Source: Massospora cicadina (lineage: Eukaryota; Entomophthoromycota; Entomophthoromycetes; Entomophthorales; Entomophthoraceae). From it: DNA of 64,000 bases. Under the pieces are notes generated by a model, which saw only the letters and a program-made list of their open reading frames with translations, was not told where the DNA came from and searched no databases. The position numbers and the translations under genes are program-made. Of this stretch, positions 11,062 through 21,851 are shown piece after piece. Numbering within the stretch: the first letter of the stretch is position 1; every line of letters starts with the position of its first letter. Location: the NCBI GenBank assembly GCA_022478985.1, contig JAKSZP010009247.1, positions 62,001-126,000 on the forward strand, in the 5' to 3' direction.

Positions 11062-11886
11062 TGTGACGGTTGAGGTCTATCCTCAGATCACATTGCCCTG
11101 ATCTTTGGTAAGACAGGGCAGGCTGTGTCTGGATGTATGGAGGAGGAGGGGGCGTTGGTCCTGGCAAGGACGCTTAAGGGGCAGGAGCTTGAAGGAGGCT
11201 AAGGAGCAAGATGGACGTCCAAGTTGAGGAAAAATGGGAATCAAGTAACAGGGGTAGTTTCGAGATTCGATTTGAATTCAAATTGAGAATGGAATGGAAT
11301 GGGTGCTTGGAAGTTTCGCGGTTCATTTGGGATTTGAAATGGAACTGGCGCGGAACTGTTGAGGATCAGAACTGGTACAGAACCATTGAGTGAGGATTCC
11401 GCGATCCTGCTGTAAGGTTTACACCAAGTATCAGTCAGATTAGCACCATAAGCTTGTGTTATATTTTATATTAGCTTGTAGCATGTGTATATAGGGAAGG
11501 AACTGGGAGCTGAAGGCTTCTCAGTTCTGTTTTCTATCAACCTGGCCCAATATTAAATAAAAGAACTTAAAAATTCATATATTTATAGTTTGAGTTTATT
11601 TTAAAAATATTGCCTAACTGCAGCCATGTTTGGCTTGAATTAACAAGAATTGGACTTTGAGAGTGAGCTTGGGAGAGCTATTGCCTCCCTTTATACCTTG
11701 TCTTGGAGTCAAGGCATGTTGCTGGGGTTAAGTATATTTGCAACTGTCTTCCAGGGGTGCTTGTCCAATCTTGTAGCGCGCGCACAAGGAGAGTAGTATC
11801 AGGAGCCCTGTCAGCCCTATGGTCTGTAACATGGATTTTGTTGCCTAACTCATTTGTGGCTCATTGGAAGGAGCCAGTGCGTTACA
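11062..11886 (+). repeat. 5' LTR of element A
   Basis: This LTR begins TGTGACGG and ends GTTACA, and is nearly identical to 16200-17025. It holds a TATA box, a polyadenylation signal and the start of the gag-side reading frame. Its copy of that frame is broken by CAA to TAA near 11638 and by loss of one G near 11757. Confidence 0.92.
11488..11532 (+). promoter_or_regulatory. TATA box and predicted transcript start of element A
   Basis: TATATA at 11488-11493 is followed about 30 nt later by AGTTCTGTTT (11523-11532), which is complementary to the 10 nt at 11889-11898 just after the LTR. An AATAAA lies further on, at about 11554. The spacing suggests that AGTTCTGTTT is at or near the 5' end of the RNA. 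Confidence 0.6.
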
Positions 11887-12638
11887 TTAAACAGAACTCA
11901 TTTACTTTCCTGTCGTTGTGGTGGCAAGCAAAAGAGGTGCCAGAAGAAGTTGTGTTTCCAAAGTGGTATAACCATACTGCAACACTCTTGATGGTGATAT
12001 TCTCCACCGCCTTTTTGCTTCATGAATTATACCAGGTTTTAGAGTGTGTGTCCCGGAATGGTGGGAAAGTGGTAGGGCCTGGGAAGGACAAAGGAAGAAT
12101 TCCCACAGTTTTGAAATTGGAAGACTTGGAACTGATCCACCAGACGTTTAGCCAGGTTCAGTTTCAGGGACGTTTGACAAAGGCAGCGGGTGGGGAGGAT
12201 TTGTTTGCCTTGCAGTTAAGTCAGGTTCTGTTGGCACTTCCAGTAAAGCAGTCCAACTGGGTGCGAGAACTTTTGGAAGAGCAGTCAGGGTTACCCATAT
12301 CAGTGGAGGAATGTCTGGATTGGATTGATCGTGCAGCATGTCCAGATGAGACGCAGGATTCAGCCTGGGCGGCTTTACTGCAGTGTGGTCAAGGGAAGAA
12401 GTCAGTGGAGGAGTATGGCCAGATGTTCCGCGCATTGGCAAGAGCAGCAAAGGTACCTGAGTCTCAGCTTCCACGCATGTTTCGCCAAAACTTGCAAGCT
12501 GATCTATTATTGGCAATGGCAGCGGTGAAACCTGCAGCGACGTTGGAGGAAGAGGTGGGTTTAGCCTTGCAGGTAGAACGACAGTTGAGTTTGTTACGGG
12601 CCCATCAGGAAGTTGTGCGAACCCCAGGGGGATTCTGA
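11703..12638 (+). pseudogene. Element A gag-side ORF, entering from the LTR
   Basis: A continuous frame of 311 codons runs from inside the LTR (no ATG at 11703 itself) across the LTR end at 11886 and stops at 12636-12638. The 3' LTR keeps an undamaged version of the upstream part, with ATG at 16764, so the ancestral protein would have had about 87 LTR-encoded residues. The N-terminal part has three hydrophobic stretches (around LLGLSIFATVF, ALSALWSVTWILL and ATLLMVIFSTAFLL). The later part is helical, Leu/Gln/Glu-rich and gag-like (QLPRMFRQNLQADLLLAMAA). The expected zinc knuckle downstream has decayed. Confidence 0.7.
11889..11898 (+). promoter_or_regulatory. Candidate self-priming primer-binding site of element A
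   Basis: AAACAGAACT starts two bases after the 5' LTR and is the exact reverse complement of 11523-11532. Known Tf1/sushi-type chromoviruses prime reverse transcription from the folded 5' end of their own mRNA in this way. No tRNA-like TGG start is seen here. Confidence 0.6.
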
Positions 12639-12839
12639 GGACAGAGGGGTGGAAGAAGGGCAGGTTCCGAGCCCATATATGGTTCTAAGGGGTTTAGCTA
12701 TGTGGAGGAAGGGAAGAAGAGTCAAGGGAATCCTGAGGGTATGGTGGAGGTGTGGGAGACAAGGATTCCCATTGAGATTACCACTCAGGATCCTGAGGCT
12801 TAGAATAAGAAGGCTCCTTATAATTTTTGCAAGAAACTG

Positions 12840-13034
12840 GTGAATCCGGTACCTCAAAATAAACTGCTTACTTCATCTTATCCTTATCTGATTTTGCCCA
12901 TCAGTGTGCTTGTGGGGGATGAAGGAAGGGATTGCGGTGAAATTCTAGCTTTGATTGATACTGGAGCTGGGGAAAATCATGTTGAGGAGAAGTGGTCAAG
13001 AAGCCATGGATTGTCATTACAGAAGGATGGGTGA
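12840..13034 (+). pseudogene. Element A aspartic protease
   Basis: The frame contains ALIDTGAGENHV, the active-site D-T-G motif of retroviral-type aspartic proteases, which would cleave the Gag-Pol precursor. The frame ends at 13034, well short of a full domain of about 100 residues, and the flap region continues in another frame. Confidence 0.75.
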
Positions 13035-13273
13035 AGTTGGCAGACACCTCCAAAAGAACGGCGGTATGGCGAGTACAGGCCAAGGTCCTGTTGAGGCAAG
13101 GCCCAGAGGTATTCAGGGAGGAGTTTCACGCCATAGCTCACCTGCCACATTCTGTGGTGCTGGGATGAGATGGTGGCACCATGTCCGTCCACAGTTTGAT
13201 ATGAAGAGAGAGGGTTCTGCTGTCACCTAGAGGTCAGGGGACTTGTGAATGGACGTTTCAGTCCTAAGGTTCG

Positions 13274-14165
13274 ATGGTGAAGCACATGGGTGGAATCACC
13301 TCAAGTGTGTCAGTGGAAGGATTGCCAAGGGAGTATCAGGATTTTGCGGAGGTGTTAGAGCCTAAAGGTGATGCGCCCTTTTCGCCTACAGGGGATTTTG
13401 CATTTGATTCCAGTTCAAGGAAGGCTCTGAGTTACCAAAGGGTTTTCCAGTCTATCCGTTGAATCCCCGGGCCTGAGAGGCATTGGAGGGTTATGTCCAT
13501 AAGATGCTGGATATGGGTTTAATTGCGCCTTCAAGTCGCCGGTGGTTTCGCCAGTCCTGTTGGTTCCCAAGTCAGGGGGGAGTTATGTCCTTGTGTTGAT
13601 TTCTGACGCCTTAATGAGGTAACGGAACCTGACCCCTATCCAATGCCACTCATGGAGAACATTCTGCCCATGATCTCCGGGTGGGGTGTTCACCAAATTG
13701 GATTTGGTGGATGCTTTTAATCAAATTCCTGTTCGCCCTGAGCACCAGCGGTATACGGCATTCAAATGTCATCTGGGAAACTTTGAGTACAGGGTTATGC
13801 CATTTGGCCTACGCAATGCCCTGCAGTTTTCCAGCGCATGATTGATCATGTATTGGGGGACTTAGTGGGTAAGTATTGTGTTGCCTATATGGATGACATC
13901 CTGGTGTTTTCTAAATTGGTACAGGACCATGTGAGGGATGTGAGAAGTGTGTTGGAGGTGGTTAGGAACGCGGGCTTGAAGTTGAAGCCATCCAAGTGCG
14001 AGTTCAATAAAGAATCAGTGTCCTTCCTAGAGAACGTGGTCCTCCAAGAAGGGATAGCGATCTGTCCTGATAAGTTGCGGGCGGTGCGGGAATGGAAGGC
14101 TCCTGGGAATAGGACTGAAGTGCGAAGCTTCTGGGGTGGTGAATTTCGTGCGGAGGTTTTCTAGG
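13274..14165 (+). pseudogene. Element A reverse transcriptase
   Basis: The catalytic box CVAYMDDILVFSK (YMDD) lies at about 13880-13920 in the frame starting near 13838 and is followed by the Gypsy thumb segment LKLKPSKCEFNKESVSFL. The upstream fingers and palm (13470-13840) can be followed only by changing frame several times. It would copy element RNA into DNA; this copy is broken. Confidence 0.85.
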
Positions 14166-14255
14166 GATCTGGCCCAATGGGCTGTGCCGTTGATAAGACT
14201 GACGGGAAACGTGCCATTCATTTGGGGGGAGGCTGAGGAGAGGGCATTTCAGTAG

Positions 14256-14543
14256 GTGAAGACGAGTTTTCTGACAGCCTCAGTTCTGGCACACCCTGAC
14301 CCAAACAAACCATTCGTGGTAGAGACTGACACATCAAATTTTGCACTTGGAGCCATGTTGTTGCAGGAGGGTAAAGATAGGGTTGAACATCCTGTCTGTT
14401 ATTTCAGTCAGAAGATGGCACCAGCTGAAACCAACTATCCAGTTTACAATAAGGAACTTTTGGCAATAGTTGCAGCCTTAGGGGAGTGGCAACATCACCT
14501 ATTGTATGCCAGGCACCCGGTTGTCATCCGAACGGACCATTGA
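14256..14543 (+). pseudogene. Element A RNase H
   Basis: FVVETDTSNFALGAMLLQ followed by VEHPVCYFSQKM and YNKELLAIVAAL matches the Ty3/Gypsy RNase H core, with the first aspartate and the glutamate present. The frame stops at 14541-14543, right after RTDH. Confidence 0.85.
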
Positions 14544-14656
14544 GCCTTAGAATACTATAAGTCCCCACACCTGATGAACCAGAGGCAGGCCCAATGGCAC
14601 TTAGAGTTGGTTCAATATGACCTGCAGATTGAATACAAGCCGGGAAACAAAATATC

Positions 14657-15640
14657 TTGCCAGATTTATTGAGCCGTGATTCTGGACTGGTGTTTTCTGA
14701 TGAGAAGTTGAGGAAGTTCAACACAGCCATGATGTTGCCACAGAACTTGTTTGCAACGATCCAGGGCTGGAGAGAAGGAATGGCAGGAAGAATCTGGACT
14801 GCGCAGCAAAGATGTGAGCTGGGCCAACGGATAAGAGAAGAGACAGGAGAAGGTGAGGCAAGCAGGGGGCATGCAGGATTCTCAGTTTGGGGTGGTATCA
14901 TATGCCATGAGGGAAGGATTTGGGTCCCAGTGAAGAGTCTGCAACAAGAGGTAATGGCAGCTAATCACGACCATCCTCTGGCAGGTCATCCTGGTCAAGA
15001 GAAGATGTTAGATCTTGTTCGCCATCACTATTTGTGGAGAGGTGTGGGTGAGGGAGTGCAGAAGTATGTTTCGCATTGTGTGGTTTGCGCCAGGGCGAAG
15101 GCCCAATGGGTGGCACCGGGGGGGGGGAAATTGAAGCTGCTTCAAATTCCTTCTAGGCCATGGTCCTCAGTGAGTGTGGATTTCATCACAGGACTGCCCA
15201 AGTCACAGGGGATGGATGCCTTGATGGTGGTGGTGGATCGTCTGACTAAATATGTGGAGTTTTTCTCTTGTCGGTCAACCATTTCTGCAAAAGTGGCAGG
15301 ACAGATTTTTGTAAATGAGATTTTCTCCAGACATGGGGTGCCTGAAGAGATTGTGTTCGGATCAGGGTCCATAATTTACATCTAAATTTTGGCTCCACAT
15401 GTTGGGAAATCTAAAGATCAAGGCTTGCCATTTTTCAGCATACCATCCTCAGTCAGATGGCCAAACTGAGAGAGTAAATAAGATATTGGAGCAGTATTTG
15501 AGGTGCTATGTCTCAGGGCGGCAGGATGACTGGGTATATTGGGTGAAGCTGGCTCAATTTGCTTATAACAATCATAAGCATTCATCCATGGGTATGACCC
15601 CATTTTTGCAAATCACGGCCAACACCCAGAGGGTATGGGG
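14657..15640 (+). pseudogene. Element A integrase
   Basis: A 242-codon frame (14657-15385) holds the HHCC zinc finger (HDHPLAGHPG, then HCVVCARAKA) and the first core aspartate (SVDFITGLPKSQG). The second catalytic region is damaged by small indels around 15358-15376. The core continues in the frame from 15399 with AYHPQSDGQTERVN, which carries the catalytic glutamate. Integrase joins element cDNA to the chromosome. Confidence 0.88.
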
Positions 15641-16190
15641 CCTAGGGAGCAAGGGCGGAATCCAGTGGCAGATGAACTGTCGCAAGATACCCAGGACACC
15701 CTGGAGCTCCTGAAGAAGAATTTGGTGGTGGCAGTCGCGGCTCAGAAGAGGAAGGCAGACCGGCATAGATCTGAAGGTAGAGCTTTCAAGAGAGGTGATT
15801 GGGTCTTAGTGAATGCTCGGAACTATGCCTTGCCTGTAAGGAGCCAGAAATTGGGGCTGGTGGCATTGGGCCCATATCAGGTAGTGAGGGCGGTGAATGA
15901 GGTGGCATTTGAGCTGAAGCTCCCAGAAGGGTCAAGAGCTCATCCAGTGTTGCATGTATCGCAGCTCAAGCCATTCTTTGGCCAGCCACCTGGAAGTCCT
16001 TCTCCTTTATTCCTGGCTGGGGAGGATCCAAAGAGTATGAAGTTGAGGAGATTCTTGACACTAAAGTGGTGAGAGGACGTCGTTCATTCTTGGTACGTTG
16101 GGTGGGTCATCCTATTGAGGAGTCCACATGGCAGTCAGCTAGGGATTGTGCCCAATGTCCTGAGAAAATCCAAGAGTTCTTCCTGTCTAG
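15640..16190 (+). pseudogene. Element A integrase C terminus (GPY/F) and chromodomain
   Basis: Frame 15635-16072 carries the GPY/F-type module (LGLVALGPYQVVRAVNEVAF, then HPVLHVSQLKPF). A chromodomain follows, starting EYEVEEILDTK near 16033 and continuing, after a frame change, as RRSFLVRWVGHP and ESTW. Chromodomains of such integrases bind histone marks and steer integration. The purine tract AGGGGGGGTGA comes right after it. Confidence 0.85.
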
Positions 16191-16199
16191 GGGGGGTGA

Positions 16200-17025
16200 T
16201 GTGACAGTTGAGGTCTATCCTCAGCATCACATTGCCCTGATCTTTGGTAAGACAGGGCAGGCTGTGTCTGGATGTATGGAGGAGGAGGGGGCGTTGGTCC
16301 TGGCAAGGACGCCTAAGGGGCAGGAGCTTGAAGGAGGCCAAGGAGCAAGATGGACGTCCAAGTCAAGGAAAATGGGAATCAAGTAATAGGGGTAGTTTCG
16401 AGATTCGATTTGAATTCAAATTGAGAATGGAATGGAATGGGTGCTTGAAAGTTTCGCGGTTCATTTGGGATTTGAAATGGAACTGGCGCGGAACTGTTGA
16501 GGATCAGAACTGGTACTGAACCATTGAGTGAGGATTCCGCGATCCTGCTGTAAGGTTTACACCAAGTATCAGTCAGATTAGCACCATAAGCTTGTGTTAT
16601 ATTTTATATTAGCTTGTAGCATGTGTATATAGGGAAGGAACTGGGAGCTGGAGGCTTCTCAGTTCTGTTTTCTATCAACCTGGCCCAATATTAAATAAAA
16701 GAACTTAAAAATTCATATATTTATAGTTTGAGTTTATTTTAAAAATATTGCCTAACTGCAGCCATGTTTGGCTTGAATCAACAAGACTTGGACTTTGAGA
16801 GTGAGCTTGGGAGAGCTATTGCTTCCCTTTATACCTTGTCTTGGAGTCAAGGCATGTTGCTGGGGTTAAGTATATTTGCAACTGTCTTCCAGGGGGTGCT
16901 TGTCCAATCTTGTAGCGCGCGCACAAGGAGAGTAGTATCAGGAGCCCTGTCAGCCCTATGGTCTGTAACATGGATTTTGTTGCCTAACTCATTTGTGGCT
17001 CATTGGAAGGAGCCAGTGCGTTACA
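16200..17025 (+). repeat. 3' LTR of element A
   Basis: This 826-bp partner of the 5' LTR is preceded by a G-rich polypurine tract (about 16189-16199) and followed by CTTAC. The LTR-internal frame starting with ATG at 16764 is open to the LTR end here, unlike in the 5' copy. Confidence 0.92.
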
Positions 17026-17099
17026 CTTACCCTCTTGCCTTAGTAGATCCACCCAGTAAATTATGGTACCACACCTGATGCACTGCAACACTTGAGCTG

Positions 17100-19500
17100 A
17101 AGTCAAATCCGCGCTTATCAAAAAATTTGGTAGAGATCTTACCTTGGCCAATCAGAAGAAAGCATCCATGAGCATTAAATTAAGATGAGGAAAATCCCCT
17201 CTGAGTTTGATTTGCACTTTTACTCTTAAGCTCAGACTCTGGTGACCAACAACTGACTTACACTAAATGATGCAATAGTTGCTATCATATCCACTTTGGA
17301 ATTTAATCTTCAACATCATCTTCATTTAATTTCAGTGAAGATTAATTTTACCTCCATTCTTAACAAGAAGGCACTACTTGAGATTTTTTCCTCGGTGATT
17401 ACTGCCACTTCCGCTTCAACTTTGACCCCACATCCCCAATTCATAAGTGAACGTCAATAAGTAAGGAAAAAAGTGTACTTGACCCAACTCACTATTTGTG
17501 AACGTTGCAACCACGCCATTCAACATTGTTAGGTGATAATGGCTGATAAGAAAGCAAAACTGAGGCCAGAATAGAGCACAAGGCTCTCAGTGCTGACAAC
17601 TTTACTGTGCCTCATGATCAGTCCATCCATATTGTTTTTTATGAACTTGCTAGTTCTAGTGCTTGTGAGGAGGAAAATTTTATCAATCTTTTTAGTCAAT
17701 AATAAACCTAATAATTTTCCTCTTATATTGTTTCTAATTTCAATCCTGAAACTAAAGTCTATTCTTTCTCAGTGGGAATGACTGTAACCTGTATTGAAGC
17801 TGTAGTTAATAAAGTGAAGGTGCTTGATATTGTCAACTAAGTTCAATAATTGATATTATATCTTGTGACTGATAGGGGGAATTAAAATACAACCTGACCT
17901 TAACCATACTATAGATTATTGTACAGCAGTAACTGCCTTTTCTCTTTCCATAGGGTTGTACTCCCACACACTTTTAAAATAAGGCAGTCTACAGATCTCT
18001 ATCCTGATGTAGCTTTGAGCAATAATAGATATGACTTTAGTATTGAGAACCAAATTCCTTATGAAACATGCAGCCATTATTAATTATAAAGATAACTTTA
18101 TTTTCTTACTTGGATATTAAAGTTTTCTTGATTTTACATGACTTTCTTAAAGAAAAGGGGAAACAAAAATTGATAACTTGTCTAATTGAATCTCCTTCCT
18201 CCATCAACCACTTAAAATATTGAGTTTTGGGATCCAAAGTTAAGTTGCCTCCTTCAATGTTTGAGGCTAAAGAGAGAATGCCTCTATATTCTCCCTAAAA
18301 GTTGTTACCATATCTCCTCAATCTCAGGTATTATTGGACATTCAGATTCAATTGATCCCCCTCTTGATCACATGCTCAAATTTTTTATTACCTAATACTT
18401 CTTTACTTGAGGTCCTCCATTGTTCAAGAGTATTAAACCCAGCTTATCAAGGCACCATCATTGTCCATTCAGGAATTCTCACTTTGCCTCCAAAAATAAA
18501 TAATCTAAATTAACTTATTGTTTATGTTCAAAATTTACCCTATAACCAGGTAATGGTGGTCTAAGGTGTTGTGGCCCTCTACAACTTTGGATTAGAGGAG
18601 CCATCTATTATTGTTGCTGTACTGGTGCAAATTGGCTCTAATTTGTCTTCTGAGCAAAAAGCTGATGCCAAAGCTTTAATTGAGGAGTATTCTGATAATT
18701 TCTCTTCTGGCCCCTATGACTATGATCATATGAGAGGTATAAAACATCAAGAAATATGAGGACTTTACATCTTCCCACTCTTGACCTTATTAAAAATCAA
18801 AAACTGAGGAAGATCAAGTTGCTCTTGAATTAAAACAATTACTTGATGCAGCCTACTCCAACCCTCACTTAGTCCTTGGTCTTCTTTATTAAATACTAAA
18901 AAGAAAAAATGGTAGTCAACGCATCATTATGGATTACCACTGACTGAATTCTATCACTCTTAAGGACATTTATCCCTTAATGCTTATTGATGACTCTCTA
19001 AGATCCTTTGCTAACTATCAATACTTTTTTGCATTTAATTTGGCCAGTGGATAATGGAAAATTGACCTCTTTGCTATTGATTGCACTAAATGTGCTCTCA
19101 TTTTTAATGAAGGTTTTTTTAAGCTCACTCAAATGCCACAGAGGTTATGAAATGCCCCTGCCACATTCTAGTGGGCCATGGACCAACTGTTTGGGGAACT
19201 TAAGCTAAAGTGCATACTGTTTTCCTTGATGATGTCACTTTCTTTTCTCTAACTTTTACAGCTCATCTCAATGATCTCTGTCAGATATTTCAGCAGTTAT
19301 GTGAAGCTTTCTTAAAATTAGATTCCTCTAAATGTAATTCTTTTTGAATGAGAGATTTAGTTAGTAGGGTACAAAGTGATGCAGCAAAGTGTCATCCCTA
19401 TTCTGGACAGAGTAGCCTACATTGAACAAATGTCTACTACTCAAAATATAACTGATATCCAAGTACTTCTTGGAATGGTGGAATTTTAGCAACATTTTAT
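17100..19500 (+). pseudogene. Element B protease/reverse transcriptase region
   Basis: The part before about 18300 is too decayed to name a protease. From 18571 the frame reads into RT fingers; LDDVTFFS at about 19230 is the YLDD-type catalytic box (FLDD), and ITDIQVLLGMVEF at about 19450 is the RT connection motif. Many TAA and TAG stops lie between these signatures. Confidence 0.65.
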
Positions 19501-19589
19501 ATCCCACTTCACTGACCTTGGCAAACCTTTAGTGGAGCTATTACATGAAAAAGTGCCTTTCTTCTAGGGGTCCAAACAGCAACAATTTT

Positions 19590-19920
19590 TTAACTCCTTG
19601 TGCACCACTTTATTATATGCCCTAGTTTTAATATATCTTAATTTCAATCAGCTAATTGTTCCTTTTACTGATGCTAGTGAAATTACTGTGGGCATCATCT
19701 TATCTCAGTTGAATGCTGATCAGTGGATCATCTTATTGCTTTTTTTATTAAGATGCAGACTAGGGATGAACAGAACTAGTCTGTAACTGAACATGAATGC
19801 CTTGCTGTTTTACTTGCTATAGAACACTTCTCATACCTATAGATATTTTGATTATTTTACAATCATTATTGATCATGATTCTCTTCAGTAGCTTTGTCAA
19901 ATAAAGATCCTTGGTAAGAG
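19590..19920 (+). pseudogene. Element B RNase H
   Basis: LIVPFTDASEITVGIILSQL matches the FTDAS start of Gypsy RNase H. The downstream HALVVTDH-type segment is decayed (IIDHDSLQ). Confidence 0.65.
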
Positions 19921-20199
19921 GTTATCTTGTTGGGCCCCAAGGCTAAAAAGTTATGATTTTTCAACAGTTTATCATGCTGAAGCCATTCACTAAAATGTGG
20001 ATGGGTCTTCCCAACTCCCTATTTTACATATGACTATTTCTGGGGAGGACCAGCATTATGAACTTTTCACTTAATCTAAATTATGGACTCAAGAATCACT
20101 AGGTGTCTAAGAATGGCTGAAGAAAATGGCTTATAATGCTAAAGTTAAAGATGAAACTTTAGTAAAACAAAATAGGCACCTCCTTTCTACCTTATCTCT

Positions 20200-20985
20200 G
20201 ATCTTCCATTTGCACTGAAACTATCATTGAAGCTCATAAAACTCTTGGACATGAGGCTATCAAAGCACTTGAGTGGTTGAAAAGCAAATGCTACTGGGAA
20301 AACATGGCTGGGTCAGCTTGTGATGCTTTGGAAACTTGCTTAACCTGCGCACTTAAGAAAAACTAATCTGCACTTTGAAAATTGAATTATGTAGCTCCTG
20401 GGATTGCTTACAATACCATTATTATTGATGTAGTAGGACCTTTGCCTGTAGCTATATAAGGCCATTGATATATTATTCTTGCAGTTGAAAACTTAATGAA
20501 GTGGGTATAAGCCATATCTGTGCCTAATGACACTGTGAGGGGCCATGGCACTCTTTTTGTACCAACAAGTCTTTTCCAGACATGGTTGCCCTCAAGTAAT
20601 CTTGTCAGATAACGTCACAAATTTTATTTCCTCTGTAACACATGAGCTAACTTTCATCTTAGGAATAAAAAAGCTTTTTACTACCTCCTATCATACAGAC
20701 ACTAATGGTACTGTAGAGTGTGATAATGACACTTTGGTTTCTATTTTATGAACTTTAGCCACATTTAATCCAGTGCACTGGAATGATTATCTTCACAATG
20801 CTTTATTAACATATTGAGTCAGTTATCATAGGATGATTAAGATATCCCCTTTCCAAGCATTATATGGTCATGAGTCTTTGTTTCCTTCCAGCCTTCAACC
20901 TATCCATGAATCTGCTAGCTCAGACAATGTAGATCTTACCTTACAACGGGCAACCAATGAAATTATACACATCCAATCTAGGACT
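20200..20985 (+). pseudogene. Element B integrase
   Basis: CLTCALKK (zinc finger), IIIDVVGPLPVAI (first aspartate), FSRHGCPQVILSDNVTNF (second aspartate) and YHTDTNGTVECDN (glutamate) appear in order on the plus strand, so all three catalytic residues can be located although the frame is broken in several places. The C-terminal part fades out near 21010. Confidence 0.75.
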
Positions 20986-21058
20986 ACCAAATCTATCTAT
21001 TTAATAAAACACATTTGCTGACTGACTGATGTACTGGCATAATGACTGACTGACATCT

Positions 21059-21198
21059 GAAACTTTTGAGTCTGATAGGTTCAATCTATTTGGGTGAGTG
21101 GGTGAGAATTGCCAAATATTATCAAATCTAGAACTATTGAGTCTGATGGGAGCAATCTATCTGGGTGATTGGGTGAAAATTGGCACATATTGGCTAAT
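21059..21198 (+). repeat. Two tandem ~70-bp units
   Basis: 21059-21130 and 21131-21198 are imperfect tandem copies sharing GAGTCTGATRGG and the block CAATCTATYTGGGTGA. The same core (TGATAGG ... GAGTGGGTG) recurs in the 48-bp units at 21573-21765. Confidence 0.65.
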
Positions 21199-21387
21199 AA
21201 TTCACCAAAGTGCTCACCTGAAACTTAACAAAATTCAGTGTTAGGGTTTTAAGTAGATTAAGCAGTTAGGATAATCAGCTCACCAGCCATGAGGACAACA
21301 GCGGAGCTTAGTCCGAGTGGCTCGAGAGTAGTGCTGGCACTGCCTATAGGCTACAATGTGAGCTTATCATCTGATAAACTTTAAATA

Positions 21388-21418
21388 CCGTAGTGAAGCA
21401 TGTGTATCTGTATTTTAG
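21388..21418 (+). mobile_element. Decayed Helitron-like 3' terminus
   Basis: CCGTAGTGAAGCATG..TTAG resembles the better preserved end at 21822-21851 with C-to-T type changes. It may mark an older, truncated copy. Confidence 0.35.
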
Positions 21419-21572
21419 GTTTATATAGTTTTAAAAAACCTACTTAATTTGGTTCCTCTAATTAATAAATACTTTTGACAAGTTAAGTAGAAGTTGATTT
21501 AGTAGTTTGGAAGACATGTCGTATACAGTGATTTTAAATATAGTGAGATGTTTCGGTAGCAGTTTGGTGTTA

Positions 21573-21765
21573 TTTGGTTGATTTGATAGGTTTATTTTGT
21601 TTGCCGAGTGGGTGTTGGCTTTTGGTCAAATCGATAGGACACAGTTTAGCTTTGAGGGATAATTAATTATTGGTCAATTTGATAAGTTCAATTAAGTTTT
21701 GCTAAGTGGTTGGTGGTTTTTGGTTGATTTGATTGAGCAATTAGATTTTGCTGAGTGGTTAAAGT
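21573..21765 (+). repeat. Four degenerate ~48-bp tandem units
   Basis: Units start near 21573, 21621, 21669 and 21718, each with TTGGTYRATTTGAT and a later TGAGTGG-like block. The array lies just inside the Helitron-like 3' end, where internal minisatellites are common in non-autonomous Helitrons. Confidence 0.65.
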
Positions 21766-21821
21766 TTATTTATAGTATAAAATCTAAATTAATAAATTGA
21801 ATATTTGAAATTCTATAGACA

Positions 21822-21851
21822 CCGTAGCGAAGCACGGGTAATGAATGCTAG
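21822..21851 (+). mobile_element. Helitron-like 3' terminus
   Basis: CCGTAGCGAAGCACGG, a short GC-rich stem with a GCGAAGC centre, is followed 11 nt later by CTAG and then T. A hairpin about 10 nt before a terminal CTRR followed by T is the Helitron 3' signature. No rolling-circle helicase gene or TC 5' end was found, so any element would be non-autonomous. It lies about 137 bp upstream of the eS24 start codon. Confidence 0.5.

Larger units (their letters stand above)
11062..17025 (+). mobile_element. Element A: chromodomain Ty3/Gypsy retrotransposon (chromovirus)
   Basis: It is a complete-ended element of 5964 bp with 825/826-bp LTRs and perfect CTTAC duplications. The order gag, protease, RT, RNase H, integrase, chromodomain defines a chromovirus; a chromodomain tethers integration to modified chromatin. 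I count roughly a dozen differences between its LTRs, so it is the youngest large insertion here, yet every pol domain has frameshifts or stops. The primer site matches the element's own transcript start rather than the tRNA-type site of its neighbours. Confidence 0.92.
9130..21010 (+). mobile_element. Decayed Ty3/Gypsy element B, split by element A
   Basis: Gag-like sequence (about 9700-10690), then, after the inserted element A, protease/RT (17100-19500), RNase H (about 19600-19900) and integrase (20200-20980) lie in Gypsy order on the plus strand. Stops are frequent in all frames. No LTR pair was found, and the left limit is set only by the change in composition after the GC-rich block. 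Removing A (11062-17025 plus one CTTAC) rejoins the two halves. Confidence 0.7.

Noticed and set aside
21241..21250. TTAGGG-type telomere-like motif
   Set aside because: A single occurrence without tandem repetition; not a telomere.
21300..21345. tRNA or SINE head (TAGTCCGAGTGG resembles an A box)
   Set aside because: No B box at the right distance and no cloverleaf can be drawn.
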